Source of the DNA: an uncultured Oscillospiraceae bacterium
Lineage (GTDB): Bacteria; Bacillota; Clostridia; Oscillospirales; Oscillospiraceae
NCBI GenBank assembly: GCA_905205085.1
Contig: CAJLCG010000013.1
Span: forward strand, 1 to 37,337
DNA: 37,337 nt
Direction of reading: 5' to 3'
Part shown: piece after piece, positions 8,164 to 15,268 of the stretch
Numbering within the stretch: position 1 is the first letter of the stretch
How the letters are laid out: every line of letters starts with the position of its first letter
Translations under genes and position numbers: made by a program
The notes under the pieces: model-generated
Told to the model about the DNA's origin: nothing
Seen by the model: the letters and a program-made list of their open reading frames with translations, nothing else
Databases searched by the model: none

Positions 8164-8401
8164 CCTCTTCCTCGCCTCCCTTGATTTCACGCAGCCGCTG
8201 CACCATGGCCCGCAGCACGCCCACCACAATGGCCACCGCCAGCACGGCGTAGACGATCATGATTCCGACGACAGCCGGGATGGGCCCCTCCTCCAGCATG
8301 GCCCATAGAACCGAGCCGAAAAACAGGAGTACCACCACGGTGGTGCCCAGAGCTGCCACGATGGCAGCTGTCCGGCCGGAGGACTTAGTACTTTTTTGCA
8401 T
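8147..8401 (-). CDS. Small membrane protein, MerR-tail paralogue 1
   Basis: An 84-residue protein made of a short polar N-terminus (MQKSTKSSGR), two membrane segments (about 11-35 and 41-65) and the tail QRLREIKGGEEEDARKY. It matches the C-terminal membrane part of the MerR protein encoded just upstream and the next gene downstream. ATG at 8401 is preceded by AAAGGAGAGG, which lies inside the last codons of the MerR gene; stop and start overlap by 17 bases. The first six codons nearly match those of the next paralogue (MQKSTK and MQESTK), supporting origin by tandem duplication. Function unknown; it is not a recognised transporter or toxin. Confidence 0.75.
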   Translation of the reverse strand: MQKSTKSSGRTAAIVAALGTTVVVLLFFGSVLWAMLEEGPIPAVVGIMIVYAVLAVAIVVGVLRAMVQRLREIKGGEEEDARKY

Positions 8402-9038
8402 CGTCCACCTCTCCTTTCTCAATTTCCTGCACCCGCTGGATGAGAGCCAGCAGGACGCCCAGAATGATCACACCGGGAATGGCCACCAGAACTACCACCA
8501 GGGGCAGGGGCGGGGCTTCCTCCGCGTCGATGGTAAAGCCCCAGATCATCAGGGCCATGAGCCCCGCCATCAGAGCCACCGTAATCACAGTGACCACCGC
8601 CGGGGCAACATACCGCAGACGTTTGGTGTCCTCTACCTGCTTGTTGAGGAAGGTGGTGCCCTCCCGTTCCAGGCGGTCCATCTGCTCCAGCAGCGCGGCG
8701 GCGTCCAGATCGTCCAGCCGCTCCTCCTTGTCGCTGAGGGTGCGGCAGAGCTGGATGGACTGCTCCAGATTTTTCTTGTCCCGCTCCAAGGTGACCAGGT
8801 GGCGGCGCATGCCGTCGCCCACGGTGTGGGCGCCCGACTGCATCTTGCGGATTTCCTCCAGAGGTACGCCCAGCTTGCGCAGCAGCTTCACCTGCCGCAG
8901 CTGGTCTACCTCCCGGGGGCCGTACTCCCGGTAGCCATTTTCACTGTTGCGCCGGGGGGCGATGAGTCCCTGCTCCTCGTAAAAGCGAATGTTCTTTTTG
9001 GTGATGCCCACCTGGGCCTCCACCTCGTTGATTTTCAC
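8385..9038 (-). CDS. MerR family transcriptional regulator with C-terminal membrane hairpin
   Basis: A 217-residue one-component regulator. Residues 1-70 are the MerR winged helix (INEVEAQVGITKKNIRFYEEQGLI, then NGYREYG). Residues 78-140 are the usual coiled-coil dimer helix. Instead of a ligand-binding domain there are two membrane segments (about 144-168 and 178-200) and a charged tail ending DAKKY. It has one Cys (Cys98), so thiol or metal sensing of the CueR/SoxR kind is unlikely. It should bind DNA from the membrane. Start is GTG at 9038 with AAGGGGGAA upstream. The promoter carries a dyad between its -35 and -10, as MerR regulators use, pointing to autoregulation. First gene of a four-gene operon with YbjQ last. 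Confidence 0.87.
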   Translation of the reverse strand: MKINEVEAQVGITKKNIRFYEEQGLIAPRRNSENGYREYGPREVDQLRQVKLLRKLGVPLEEIRKMQSGAHTVGDGMRRHLVTLERDKKNLEQSIQLCRTLSDKEERLDDLDAAALLEQMDRLEREGTTFLNKQVEDTKRLRYVAPAVVTVITVALMAGLMALMIWGFTIDAEEAPPLPLVVVLVAIPGVIILGVLLALIQRVQEIEKGEVDDAKKY

Positions 9039-9064
9039 AGGTTGTTCCCCCTTTGTACCTCCAA

Positions 9065-9093
9065 TGTATACCTTCCACCAGGGGGAAGGTCAA
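9065..9093 (-). promoter_or_regulatory. Promoter and MerR-type operator of the merR-ybjQ operon
   Basis: On the minus strand TTGACC (9093-9088) is followed by a dyad ACCTTCC (9090-9084) and GGAAGGT (9076-9070), then TATACA (9070-9065). The dyad lies between -35 and -10, the hallmark of MerR-family operators, and resembles the CueR-type ACCTTCC/GGAAGGT sequence. The spacer is 17 bases to TATACA, or 19 to TACATT, the long spacing MerR activators correct. Confidence 0.75.
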
Positions 9094-9112
9094 GATTTTT
9101 TTGCGTTTTTTC

Positions 9113-9148
9113 AAAAAAGGAAGCCCTCCACCCGGTGGAGGGCTTCCA
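9113..9148 (-). terminator. Terminator of the XRE regulator gene
   Basis: GGAAGCCCTCCAC (9119-9131) and GTGGAGGGCTTCC (on to about 9147) form a 13-bp stem. On the minus strand TTTTTT follows. It lies directly after the stop codon at 9151. Confidence 0.92.
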
Positions 9149-9150
9149 TA

Positions 9151-10089
9151 TTATTCTTCTTCATCCCCATCGCTGTCATCCATGAGATGGCTGACCAGAG
9201 CGCACAGCAATCCGGCAATGGGGTAGACGATCCAACCCCAACGCCAGCCAATGGAGTTGCCGTAATCGTTGACCAGAGCCATCCCGCCAAAGCCGACGGC
9301 CAAAAAGAGAATGGTGGCCACCAACATGATGGCCCCGCAGATCCGGTCAATTTTCTTGCGCCGGGCCTTGGCCTGGGGACGGGGGTCGTGCTCCCGGTTC
9401 CAGTTTTCAATCTCATACTTCTCCATCCGCATCCCGGCCCAAACCAGAACCGAGACGGACAGGGCAAGGTCCAGCAGGAAGCTGGAGACCAGGGCAGCCT
9501 CCCGGCGGTCGCCCCCCGCCTCCGCCCAGGAGGAGAGAAGAACCAGCCACACCACGCCGATGATAATAGCGGCAATGGGCAGGGCAATGAGGTAGGGAAA
9601 GCGGCGGGCATAAGCATCCCGCTGGGCGGGGGTATAGATCTGGGGGAGGGTGGGGTGCTGCTGGGCAAAGCGGTCATGGTCTATAAAAGCCACCACCAGG
9701 ATGGCTACTGCCACGGCAACGGCGGACAGGATCACTGCCCCGCACCAGGTATCAGGTATGCCGGCCAGGCCATACAGGCCCAGGGCAGCGGCAACCCCCA
9801 GAAGGATCAGCCCCACGCCACCGGCCACGGCATTGGAGAAGGCGTTCATGTGCCGGTCATAGCCCACGGCGTCCTCCTGACAGGCGGCCTGGGCGTCCCC
9901 ACGCACCAGGGTGTCTAGGTCGGTCTGAAACAGGCTGCACAGAGTCATCAGCTTCTCCATCTCGGGAAAGCTGGTATTGGATTCCCACTTGCTCACCGAC
10001 TGGCGGGACACCTCCAGCCGCTCGGCCAGCTCCTCCTGGGTCAGGCCCTCCCGGGCGCGGTAATATTGCAGATTTTCACCAAAGCTCAT
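9151..10089 (-). CDS. XRE family regulator with six-segment membrane domain
   Basis: A 312-residue protein. Residues 1-65 are an XRE/Cro helix-turn-helix (LTQEELAERLEVSRQSVSKWESNTSFP). The rest has about six membrane segments (roughly 85-110, 113-136, 163-188, 198-221, 253-275, 285-303) with charged loops and an acidic end (DDSDGDEEE). Firmicutes often carry XRE proteins fused to membrane domains; the signal they sense is mostly unknown. Start ATG at 10089 has GAAAGGAGG upstream. It lies 121 bases downstream of the helicase-loader gene with repeated CGCAACC motifs in the gap, so it probably has its own promoter. Next to it is the membrane-tethered MerR, an unusual pairing of two membrane DNA-binding proteins. 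Confidence 0.85.
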   Translation of the reverse strand: MSFGENLQYYRAREGLTQEELAERLEVSRQSVSKWESNTSFPEMEKLMTLCSLFQTDLDTLVRGDAQAACQEDAVGYDRHMNAFSNAVAGGVGLILLGVAAALGLYGLAGIPDTWCGAVILSAVAVAVAILVVAFIDHDRFAQQHPTLPQIYTPAQRDAYARRFPYLIALPIAAIIIGVVWLVLLSSWAEAGGDRREAALVSSFLLDLALSVSVLVWAGMRMEKYEIENWNREHDPRPQAKARRKKIDRICGAIMLVATILFLAVGFGGMALVNDYGNSIGWRWGWIVYPIAGLLCALVSHLMDDSDGDEEE

Positions 10090-10134
10090 GGCGAGATCCT
10101 CCTTTCAAGGTGGCTCCAGCTTACCAGAGCGGCG

Positions 10135-10195
10135 GCGCAACCGGAACCAAATTGGGGTTGCGTTTGCCGATCTCGTCGTAAACTTTCGGTTGCGC
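10135..10195. promoter_or_regulatory. Possible operator upstream of the XRE regulator
   Basis: GCGCAACCG (10135-10143) and its exact reverse complement CGGTTGCGC (10187-10195) flank a third related element, GGGGTTGCG (10154-10162). An extended -10-like TGGTAAGCT on the minus strand lies at about 10119-10127. Repeated half-sites in front of an XRE gene suggest autoregulation. No good -35 is visible. Confidence 0.35.
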
Positions 10196-10210
10196 GGGGG
10201 TTTTTGGGCC

Positions 10211-11215
10211 TTAAAACTGATTTTTCTTCAGCAGACGGATGTCGTCGCCAAAGAAGTGGAGCACGTGGTACTCTCCCATCAGGCGGGATGCGATCTGAGG
10301 GGAGTAGCGCCGGGCGGCCTCCTCCATGGTGAGGTTGGAGGAGATGACGGTGTGCTTCTCGCCCACCAGGCGGGTGTTGAGCAGCTCATAGAGGGCGGAC
10401 TGGACAAACTGGGTGGTGAGCTCGCTGCCCAGGTCGTCCAAAATCAGCAGGTCGCAGGTGAGGTAGCGCCGGGTCTCGTCCAGCGCCTCCTGCACCCCCT
10501 GGGCGTCCCGCTGGAACTTGCGGGTCTCAAACTGGGAGAAGATGTTGCCCGCCGTGTCGTAGACCACCGAGAACCCCTGCTCCGACACACTCCGGGCGAT
10601 GCAGGCGGACAGGAAGGTCTTGCCCAGGCCAGGCGCTCCGGTGAGAAACAGGTTTTTGATGGCAAAGCGGCCAAACTTTTGGGCGTAGTTGAGACAGACC
10701 TCATACACCAGATCCATGTTGGAGCGGGGCGAGGTGCCCCGGCCGGGCCAGGGGGTCTGGCTGTAATAGTCCAGGCGGAAGGTGTCAAAAGACTGCTCTC
10801 CCAGGTCCAGCAGCTTGGACAGCTCCTGGATCTGCTCCTGGGTGCACAGCTCCTTTAAGCACCGACACATCTGGGCGCCCCGCCAGCCGGTGTCGTTGCA
10901 CAGGGGACAGGCGGGCTTGGGGTCCAGGGCGTCCTCGGGCAGGCCCATAGCGCCCAGCAGCACGGCCCGCTCCTGCTGGATGTCCAGGTTTTTGTCCCGG
11001 ATGGCCCGCACCGCGGCACCCGCGTCCTCTCCCTTGCGCAAAGAGGCGGCCACCAGCTGGGCCATGGTGCCCTGGAGCTGGCGGTCCAGCTTGGCCAGGC
11101 GGGGCTCCCGGGCGTAGAGCTGCTGCCGCAGCTGTTCCCGCTGGTCCTCCCGGCGGCGCTTATTCTCCTCCAGCCGGGCGGTGGCCCGGCGCAGCACGTT
11201 GGCGTCGTATGCCAT
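10211..11215 (-). CDS. DnaI/DnaC-like replicative helicase loader ATPase
   Basis: A 334-residue AAA+ protein expected to load the replicative helicase. The N-terminal 95 residues are charged and helical. A cysteine cluster (CPLCNDTGWRGAQMCRC, about 103-119) looks like the zinc-binding region of DnaI. The ATPase domain has Walker A GAPGLGKT (about 193-200) and Walker B LLILDDLGSE (about 255-264), and further down SRLMGEYHV with the arginine typical of this family. Start ATG at 11215 has AGGAGGGCTAAGGAA upstream and lies four bases after the stop of the DnaD-domain gene. The pair matches the dnaD/dnaI primosome arrangement of Clostridia. Confidence 0.88.
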   Translation of the reverse strand: MAYDANVLRRATARLEENKRRREDQREQLRQQLYAREPRLAKLDRQLQGTMAQLVAASLRKGEDAGAAVRAIRDKNLDIQQERAVLLGAMGLPEDALDPKPACPLCNDTGWRGAQMCRCLKELCTQEQIQELSKLLDLGEQSFDTFRLDYYSQTPWPGRGTSPRSNMDLVYEVCLNYAQKFGRFAIKNLFLTGAPGLGKTFLSACIARSVSEQGFSVVYDTAGNIFSQFETRKFQRDAQGVQEALDETRRYLTCDLLILDDLGSELTTQFVQSALYELLNTRLVGEKHTVISSNLTMEEAARRYSPQIASRLMGEYHVLHFFGDDIRLLKKNQF

Positions 11216-11219
11216 TTCC

Positions 11220-12164
11220 TTAGCCCTCCTTCTTCATCTGTTCCATCAGGCGGCGCATGCGCTCCATATCCTCCCGGGCCTGCTGGGCCTCCCGGTCGGC
11301 CTGAGCCGGGGAGGGGGCGGGGGCGGCCTGCACCGGCCGGGGGTCCCGGTCTCCCGCCTGGATGGCGGCCAGGGTGTGCAGTCCCTTCTCGTGCCAGCGG
11401 CGGAGGATGCCGTTCATGTAGCTCCAGTCCATAGACTGCTTTTTCATAATGGTGCGCTCGTAGGCCGCACGCAGGGCGCCGTCGTCAAAGCCCATGGCGT
11501 CCCAGGCGGTGATGTAGTTCTTCTCCCGCTCCACCAGAGGACGGGGCGGGATATCCAGCAGCCGCAGCACCTCAGCGCCTCGGCCGCGGAGCCGGGCCAG
11601 GGTCTGGAGGTGGCGCTCGGCGGCCTCCACCGTGTCGATGCCCTGCCGGGCCCAGGCAAACCCCTCCTTGCGGATCTGGGAGAGGAAGGGGCGGCGGCCG
11701 GGGCCGTATTTGCGCTCCATCTCCTCAATGCACCAGCCCACCAGCAGAAAGATGACCTCGGTGGGGAGGGCCAGATAGTCGTAGAGGGTGTAGAGAATTT
11801 TCAGGTCGTTGGCGGTGAGCTTCTTGCCCAGCCGCCGCTCCACCTCGTCGCACAGGGCGGGGAAGGTGGAAGCCTTGTCGCCGAGGGCGGTGGTGATGTC
11901 CTCCAGGGCGTACTCCGGGGGAGCGGGCTCGGGGATGGGTGCGGCGGGAGCGGAGGACAGCTCCCGGGGGGCCAGACCCTGGTTCTGGAGAGCCTCCAGG
12001 GCAGCCTGCTTGCGCTCTACCGGCCAGGGGAGCCCCTCCAGGCCATTTCGGCGCAGCAGGTGCAGATATAACAGGGCGGCGTCGCCGTTGTCCAATTTGA
12101 TCAGTCGCTGGACCGCCTGGTCGGGCAGGGCCAGCACGCTGCCGGGCAGCAGGCTCTGAGTCAT
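11220..12164 (-). CDS. DnaD domain protein (primosome)
   Basis: A 314-residue protein related to the DnaD/DnaB initiation proteins of Gram-positive bacteria, which remodel DNA and help the helicase loader. The N-terminal part (1-90) is winged-helix-like. The C-terminal DnaD domain holds a helical block around ILYTLYDYLALPTEVIFLLV and the ending typical of the family, a Tyr/Ile helix followed by a WSYMNGILRRWHEKGLHT motif. A proline/alanine-rich spacer and a charged tail complete it. ATG at 12164 is preferred because GAGAGGAGGAG lies just upstream; longer in-frame readings would run through the promoter at 12214-12242. Cotranscribed with the helicase loader. Confidence 0.85.
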   Translation of the reverse strand: MTQSLLPGSVLALPDQAVQRLIKLDNGDAALLYLHLLRRNGLEGLPWPVERKQAALEALQNQGLAPRELSSAPAAPIPEPAPPEYALEDITTALGDKASTFPALCDEVERRLGKKLTANDLKILYTLYDYLALPTEVIFLLVGWCIEEMERKYGPGRRPFLSQIRKEGFAWARQGIDTVEAAERHLQTLARLRGRGAEVLRLLDIPPRPLVEREKNYITAWDAMGFDDGALRAAYERTIMKKQSMDWSYMNGILRRWHEKGLHTLAAIQAGDRDPRPVQAAPAPSPAQADREAQQAREDMERMRRLMEQMKKEG

Positions 12165-12213
12165 GGGTGCTCCTCCTCTCCCGGCCCCGGAGGGCCGTTT
12201 TTCATGGGCTTCT

Positions 12214-12242
12214 ATTGTACCGCAAAACGGGGCGGGAGTAAA
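12214..12242 (-). promoter_or_regulatory. Promoter of the dnaD-helicase loader operon
   Basis: On the minus strand TTTACT (12242-12237), 17-base spacer, TACAAT (12219-12214). It is divergent from the DEAD-box promoter at 12326-12354. Confidence 0.75.
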
Positions 12243-12251
12243 GCGGTCCGT

Positions 12252-12332
12252 TGTGGAACACATGGATTTCCAGTGGAAAACAGGGAAAAGTGGAGAGAAG
12301 GGGGCGCATTTGGGTAAAATATTGGTGGACAA
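12252..12332. promoter_or_regulatory. Cluster of DnaA-box-like motifs between divergent promoters
   Basis: On the minus strand, TTGTCCACC (12332-12324), CTCTCCACT (12297-12289), TTTTCCACT (12280-12272) and TGTTCCACA (12260-12252) resemble the DnaA box TTATCCACA (three match 7 of 9, one 6 of 9). They lie between the promoters of the primosome operon and of the helicase gene. No exact box is present, so the assignment is tentative. Confidence 0.3.
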
Positions 12333-12354
12333 GGGGGAAAAGGGAGACTATAAT
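12326..12354 (+). promoter_or_regulatory. Sigma-A promoter of the DEAD-box helicase gene
   Basis: TGGACA (12326-12331), 17-base spacer, TATAAT (12349-12354). Transcription should start near 12361, giving a leader of about 160 bases in which CGTGCTCC and GGAGCACG (about 12413-12454) can pair. Confidence 0.8.
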
Positions 12355-12521
12355 GAAGCGTGATACCGCTTCTTAAGGGAAGAGGTAAGAGTGAAAACGT
12401 AAGAGGTGGGGAGCGTGCTCCCTGCCGGATTCGGGGCCGCGCCGGAGCACGGGCGTTTCCGCACAGACTGTGTGGGTTGGGAAGGCCTTGGATCACCACA
12501 CAGAAAGAAAGGAAACGGACC

Positions 12522-13697
12522 ATGGAAATTAACGGCGAAATTGTAAACGACCAGGTGCGCTATGCCGACCTGGGGCTGAGCCCGGAGCTTATGCGGGCCA
12601 TTGAGAAGAAGGGCTATGTGCAGGCCACCCCGGTACAGGGGGGCTCCATTCCTTATTTTATGGAGTATAAGGATGTGATTGCCAAGGCGCCTACCGGCAC
12701 CGGCAAAACCTTTGCCTTCGGCATCCCTATGGTGGAGCACATCGACCCGGAGAGCCGGGATGTGCAGGGTCTGGTGCTGGCCCCCACCCGGGAGCTGGCC
12801 ATCCAGATCCGGGATGAGCTGCGGGACCTGTGCGCCTTCAAGGAGGGCGTGCGCACCGTGTGCCTGTACGGCGGCCAGCCCATCGATAAGCAGATCACCC
12901 AGCTGAAAAAGGACCCCCAGATCGTGGTGGCCACCCCCGGGCGGCTGATGGACCACGTGAAGCGGCGCACGGTGCGCCTGGACAAGGTGCAGACCGTGGT
13001 GCTGGACGAGGCCGACCGGATGCTGGACATGGGCTTTATCAAGGACGTGACCCGGATTTTGGACCTGATGCCCAAGCGGCGCAACCTGGGTCTGTTCTCC
13101 GCCACCATCTCCCGGGAAGTCATGGACATCTCCTGGGTGTACCAGCGTGACCCGGTGGAGATCACCGTCCGGGCTGACGAAGAGAACAAGCCCGACATCA
13201 CCCAGTACCGCCTGGACGTGGAGCGCAACGAGAAGGTGGACACCATGGTGCGGCTGATGGAGATCGGCGGCTTTGACCGGGTCATCGCCTTCTGCAACAC
13301 CAAGAACATGACCGACCGGCTGGCGGGCCTTCTGCGGATGCGCCACATCACCTGCGAGGCTATCCACGGCGACATCCAGCAGCGGGTGCGGGAAAAGACC
13401 CTGCAAAAGTTCCGGGAGGGACAGCTGCGGGTGCTGGCGGCCACCGACGTGGCGGCCCGGGGCCTGGACATCGACGATGTGGATGCGGTGTTTAACTACG
13501 ACGTGCCCGACGAGAACGAGTACTATATCCACCGCATCGGCCGCACCGGCCGGGCCAAGCGCCACGGCGTGGCCTACTCTCTGGTGTCCAACATCACCGA
13601 GGGCATCCGGCTGGACGACATTCAGAAGAACACCGGCAACAACATCCAGTACGTCCATCTCAACGCCCAGGGGGAGCTGGAGCCGGGAAAATCTTAA
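12522..13697 (+). CDS. DEAD-box RNA helicase
   Basis: A 391-residue ATP-dependent RNA helicase close to the minimal core length. Visible motifs: Q-motif region (GYVQATPVQ), motif I APTGTGKT, Ia PTRELA, motif II LDEADRMLDMGF, motif III SAT, motif V ATDVAARGLDI and motif VI HRIGRTGRAKRHG. No long basic C-terminal tail is present, so it lacks an obvious ribosome- or cold-shock-specific extension. ATG at 12522 with AAAGAAAGGAAA upstream is preferred; the frame stays open to 12360 but that part lies within the leader. Likely roles are ribosome assembly or mRNA turnover; the exact RNA target cannot be read from the sequence. Confidence 0.93.
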   Translation: MEINGEIVNDQVRYADLGLSPELMRAIEKKGYVQATPVQGGSIPYFMEYKDVIAKAPTGTGKTFAFGIPMVEHIDPESRDVQGLVLAPTRELAIQIRDELRDLCAFKEGVRTVCLYGGQPIDKQITQLKKDPQIVVATPGRLMDHVKRRTVRLDKVQTVVLDEADRMLDMGFIKDVTRILDLMPKRRNLGLFSATISREVMDISWVYQRDPVEITVRADEENKPDITQYRLDVERNEKVDTMVRLMEIGGFDRVIAFCNTKNMTDRLAGLLRMRHITCEAIHGDIQQRVREKTLQKFREGQLRVLAATDVAARGLDIDDVDAVFNYDVPDENEYYIHRIGRTGRAKRHGVAYSLVSNITEGIRLDDIQKNTGNNIQYVHLNAQGELEPGKS

Positions 13698-13787
13698 TCG
13701 GTTTTTCATCTTGTCCCCATCACTTTTTTATCCTTCCTATCGTATGATATAGGAGAACAGAGTACAAATCGTACGGAAGGAGAATGA

Positions 13788-13997
13788 ATGATGGATAGAC
13801 GGCTTTATAAGACCGAGCATGATGATAAGATGATCTGCGGCGTGTGCGGCGGCATTGCGGAGTATTTCGGCATCGACCCCACCCTGGTGCGGGTGGGCTG
13901 GGTGATCGCCGGGTGCATGGCCTCCTTTGGCCTGTGGGCGTATATTCTGTGCGCCATCGTGATGCCCCGCAAGAGCGACGTATACCCTCAGCTGTAA
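13788..13997 (+). CDS. PspC domain protein
   Basis: A 69-residue membrane protein consisting almost entirely of a PspC domain: KMICGVCGGIAEYFGIDPTLVR, then one hydrophobic segment (about 36-59, WVIAGCMASFGLWAYILCAIVM) and MPRKSD. PspC proteins belong to envelope-stress systems in other bacteria; stand-alone short forms are common in Firmicutes and their role is unclear. GGAAGGAG lies upstream; ATG at 13788 or the next codon at 13791 could serve as start. A terminator follows, so it is a short unit, possibly read through from the helicase gene 90 bases upstream. Confidence 0.9.
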   Translation: MMDRRLYKTEHDDKMICGVCGGIAEYFGIDPTLVRVGWVIAGCMASFGLWAYILCAIVMPRKSDVYPQL

Positions 13998-14013
13998 CAG
14001 CACATGTTCATTT

Positions 14014-14041
14014 GGGCGGCAGAGATCTGCCGCCCTTTTTT
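14014..14041 (+). terminator. Terminator after the PspC gene
   Basis: GGGCGGCAGA and TCTGCCGCCC form a tight stem (14014-14035), followed by six Ts. Confidence 0.92.
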
Positions 14042-14070
14042 ATACCATTATATAATAAGGAGGAGACGGC

Positions 14071-14928
14071 ATGGAGACGCTGCGCTGTTCCACGGTCCAG
14101 GATGTCCCGCGGCTGCGGGAGCTTTGGTATCTGGCCTTTGGAGATGACGGGGCCTATGTGGACAATTTTTTTGAGACCTACTACAAGCCGGAGCGGATGC
14201 TGGTGCTGGAGGAGGACGGCGTGGTCCAGGCCATGACCGCCTGGTTTAATACCACCTTTGTGGTGCCGGAGGAGGGACGCTTCCGGGCGGCCTACCTCTA
14301 CGCCGTGGCCACCCACCCCGACTGCCGGGGGAAGGGGATGGCTGGGCGGCTGCTGGCCTGGGCGGACGACTACTTCCGTACCCTGGGCATTCCGGCGGTA
14401 ACCACCGTGCCCGCTGAGCCCTCCCTCCACCATTTCTTTGGGGTCAACGGGTTCCGGGAGTGCTTCACCCACACAGAAACCCAGACCCACACCTCCGCCC
14501 TGCCGGAGGGGGAGCCCCCCTTTGTGCTGGACAAGCTGAGCCCCTTCCACTATCAGGGACTGCGGGAGGCTGTTCTGGCCGGGAAACCCCACATCGACCT
14601 GGGGGAGGAGGCGGTGGCCTACCAGGCGGGGGCCTGTGCTCTGACGCCCGGGGGCGGTCTGTACGCCGCCGACACGGGAGCGGGCGTGGCCCTGATGTGC
14701 GCTGAGGGGATGACAGACGGCAGCCTGCTGGCCAAGGAGATTTTGGGCGAGCCAGAGGCGATAGAGCGGCTGCTGGCCTGGCTGCCCAAGCTGCTGCCTG
14801 CCTGGTCCGGAATTTGGCGCTGTCCGGGGAACAACTTGCAGTTTGGAATGCTCAAGTGGCTGGACCCCACCCGGGCAGAACGGTGGGACTGGGAGCGCCG
14901 CGCCTACCTGGGACTGGCCTTTGATTGA
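14071..14928 (+). CDS. GNAT family N-acetyltransferase
   Basis: A 285-residue protein with an N-terminal GNAT fold that transfers an acetyl group from acetyl-CoA. The acetyl-CoA loop is AVATHPDCRGKGMAGRLL at about residues 78-95. The second half (about 145-285) resembles the extra C-terminal domain of Eis/YitI-like GNAT proteins but is not clearly assignable. ATG at 14071 has ATAAGGAGGAGA upstream. It lies between two terminators, so it is a single-gene unit. Substrate unknown. Confidence 0.85.
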   Translation: METLRCSTVQDVPRLRELWYLAFGDDGAYVDNFFETYYKPERMLVLEEDGVVQAMTAWFNTTFVVPEEGRFRAAYLYAVATHPDCRGKGMAGRLLAWADDYFRTLGIPAVTTVPAEPSLHHFFGVNGFRECFTHTETQTHTSALPEGEPPFVLDKLSPFHYQGLREAVLAGKPHIDLGEEAVAYQAGACALTPGGGLYAADTGAGVALMCAEGMTDGSLLAKEILGEPEAIERLLAWLPKLLPAWSGIWRCPGNNLQFGMLKWLDPTRAERWDWERRAYLGLAFD

Positions 14929-14973
14929 CGGGAAAACGTCATACCGAAGCAGGACAAGTGACATGACATTTAC

Positions 14974-15012
14974 AAATGGTTGAATTTCAGTTTTGGAATT
15001 CAACCATTTTTT
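14974..15012 (+). terminator. Terminator of the GNAT gene
   Basis: AAATGGTTGAATT (14974-14986) pairs with AATTCAACCATTT (14997-15009), followed by a T-run. Confidence 0.9.
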
Positions 15013-15112
15013 GTTCAAAATTACGGTCAAATTGTTTGATTACCGTAAAATTACGCAAAAAATCAAAAAAGCCACAGTTATTTTGTTGTGGTAACATCCA
15101 CAAAAAATTTGC

Positions 15113-15140
15113 TTTACTTCCCGGCGTTTTATGTTATGCT
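15113..15140 (+). promoter_or_regulatory. Candidate promoter of gdhA
   Basis: TTTACT (15113-15118), 16-base spacer, TATGCT (15135-15140). An overlapping TATACA (15141-15146 region) is an alternative -10. Transcription would start near 15147. Confidence 0.55.
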
Positions 15141-15268
15141 ATACATAAGGATAAGTGATAGGTTTCCTTTTCCGGATGTTTGTTCAAAGCCACCGGCAGA
15201 AAATGAAGGGAATCTGTCAGTTTTCAAGTTAAATGCCACAAAAAATTTATCGTAGGAGGAATGTAGCG

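Larger units (their letters stand above)
14929..15268. other. Intergenic region between GNAT gene and gdhA
   Basis: An AT-rich gap of 340 bases in an otherwise GC-rich window. It holds the GNAT terminator (14974-15012), the gdhA promoter (about 15113-15140) and a leader of about 120 bases with no clear gene. The sequence 15020-15110 is rich in A and T and could help promoter strength. Confidence 0.55.

Noticed and set aside
12360..12521. N-terminal extension of the DEAD-box helicase by 54 codons
   Set aside because: The extended frame begins at about the transcription start of a strong promoter, lacks family similarity and a ribosome binding site; ATG at 12522 fits the normal N-terminus.
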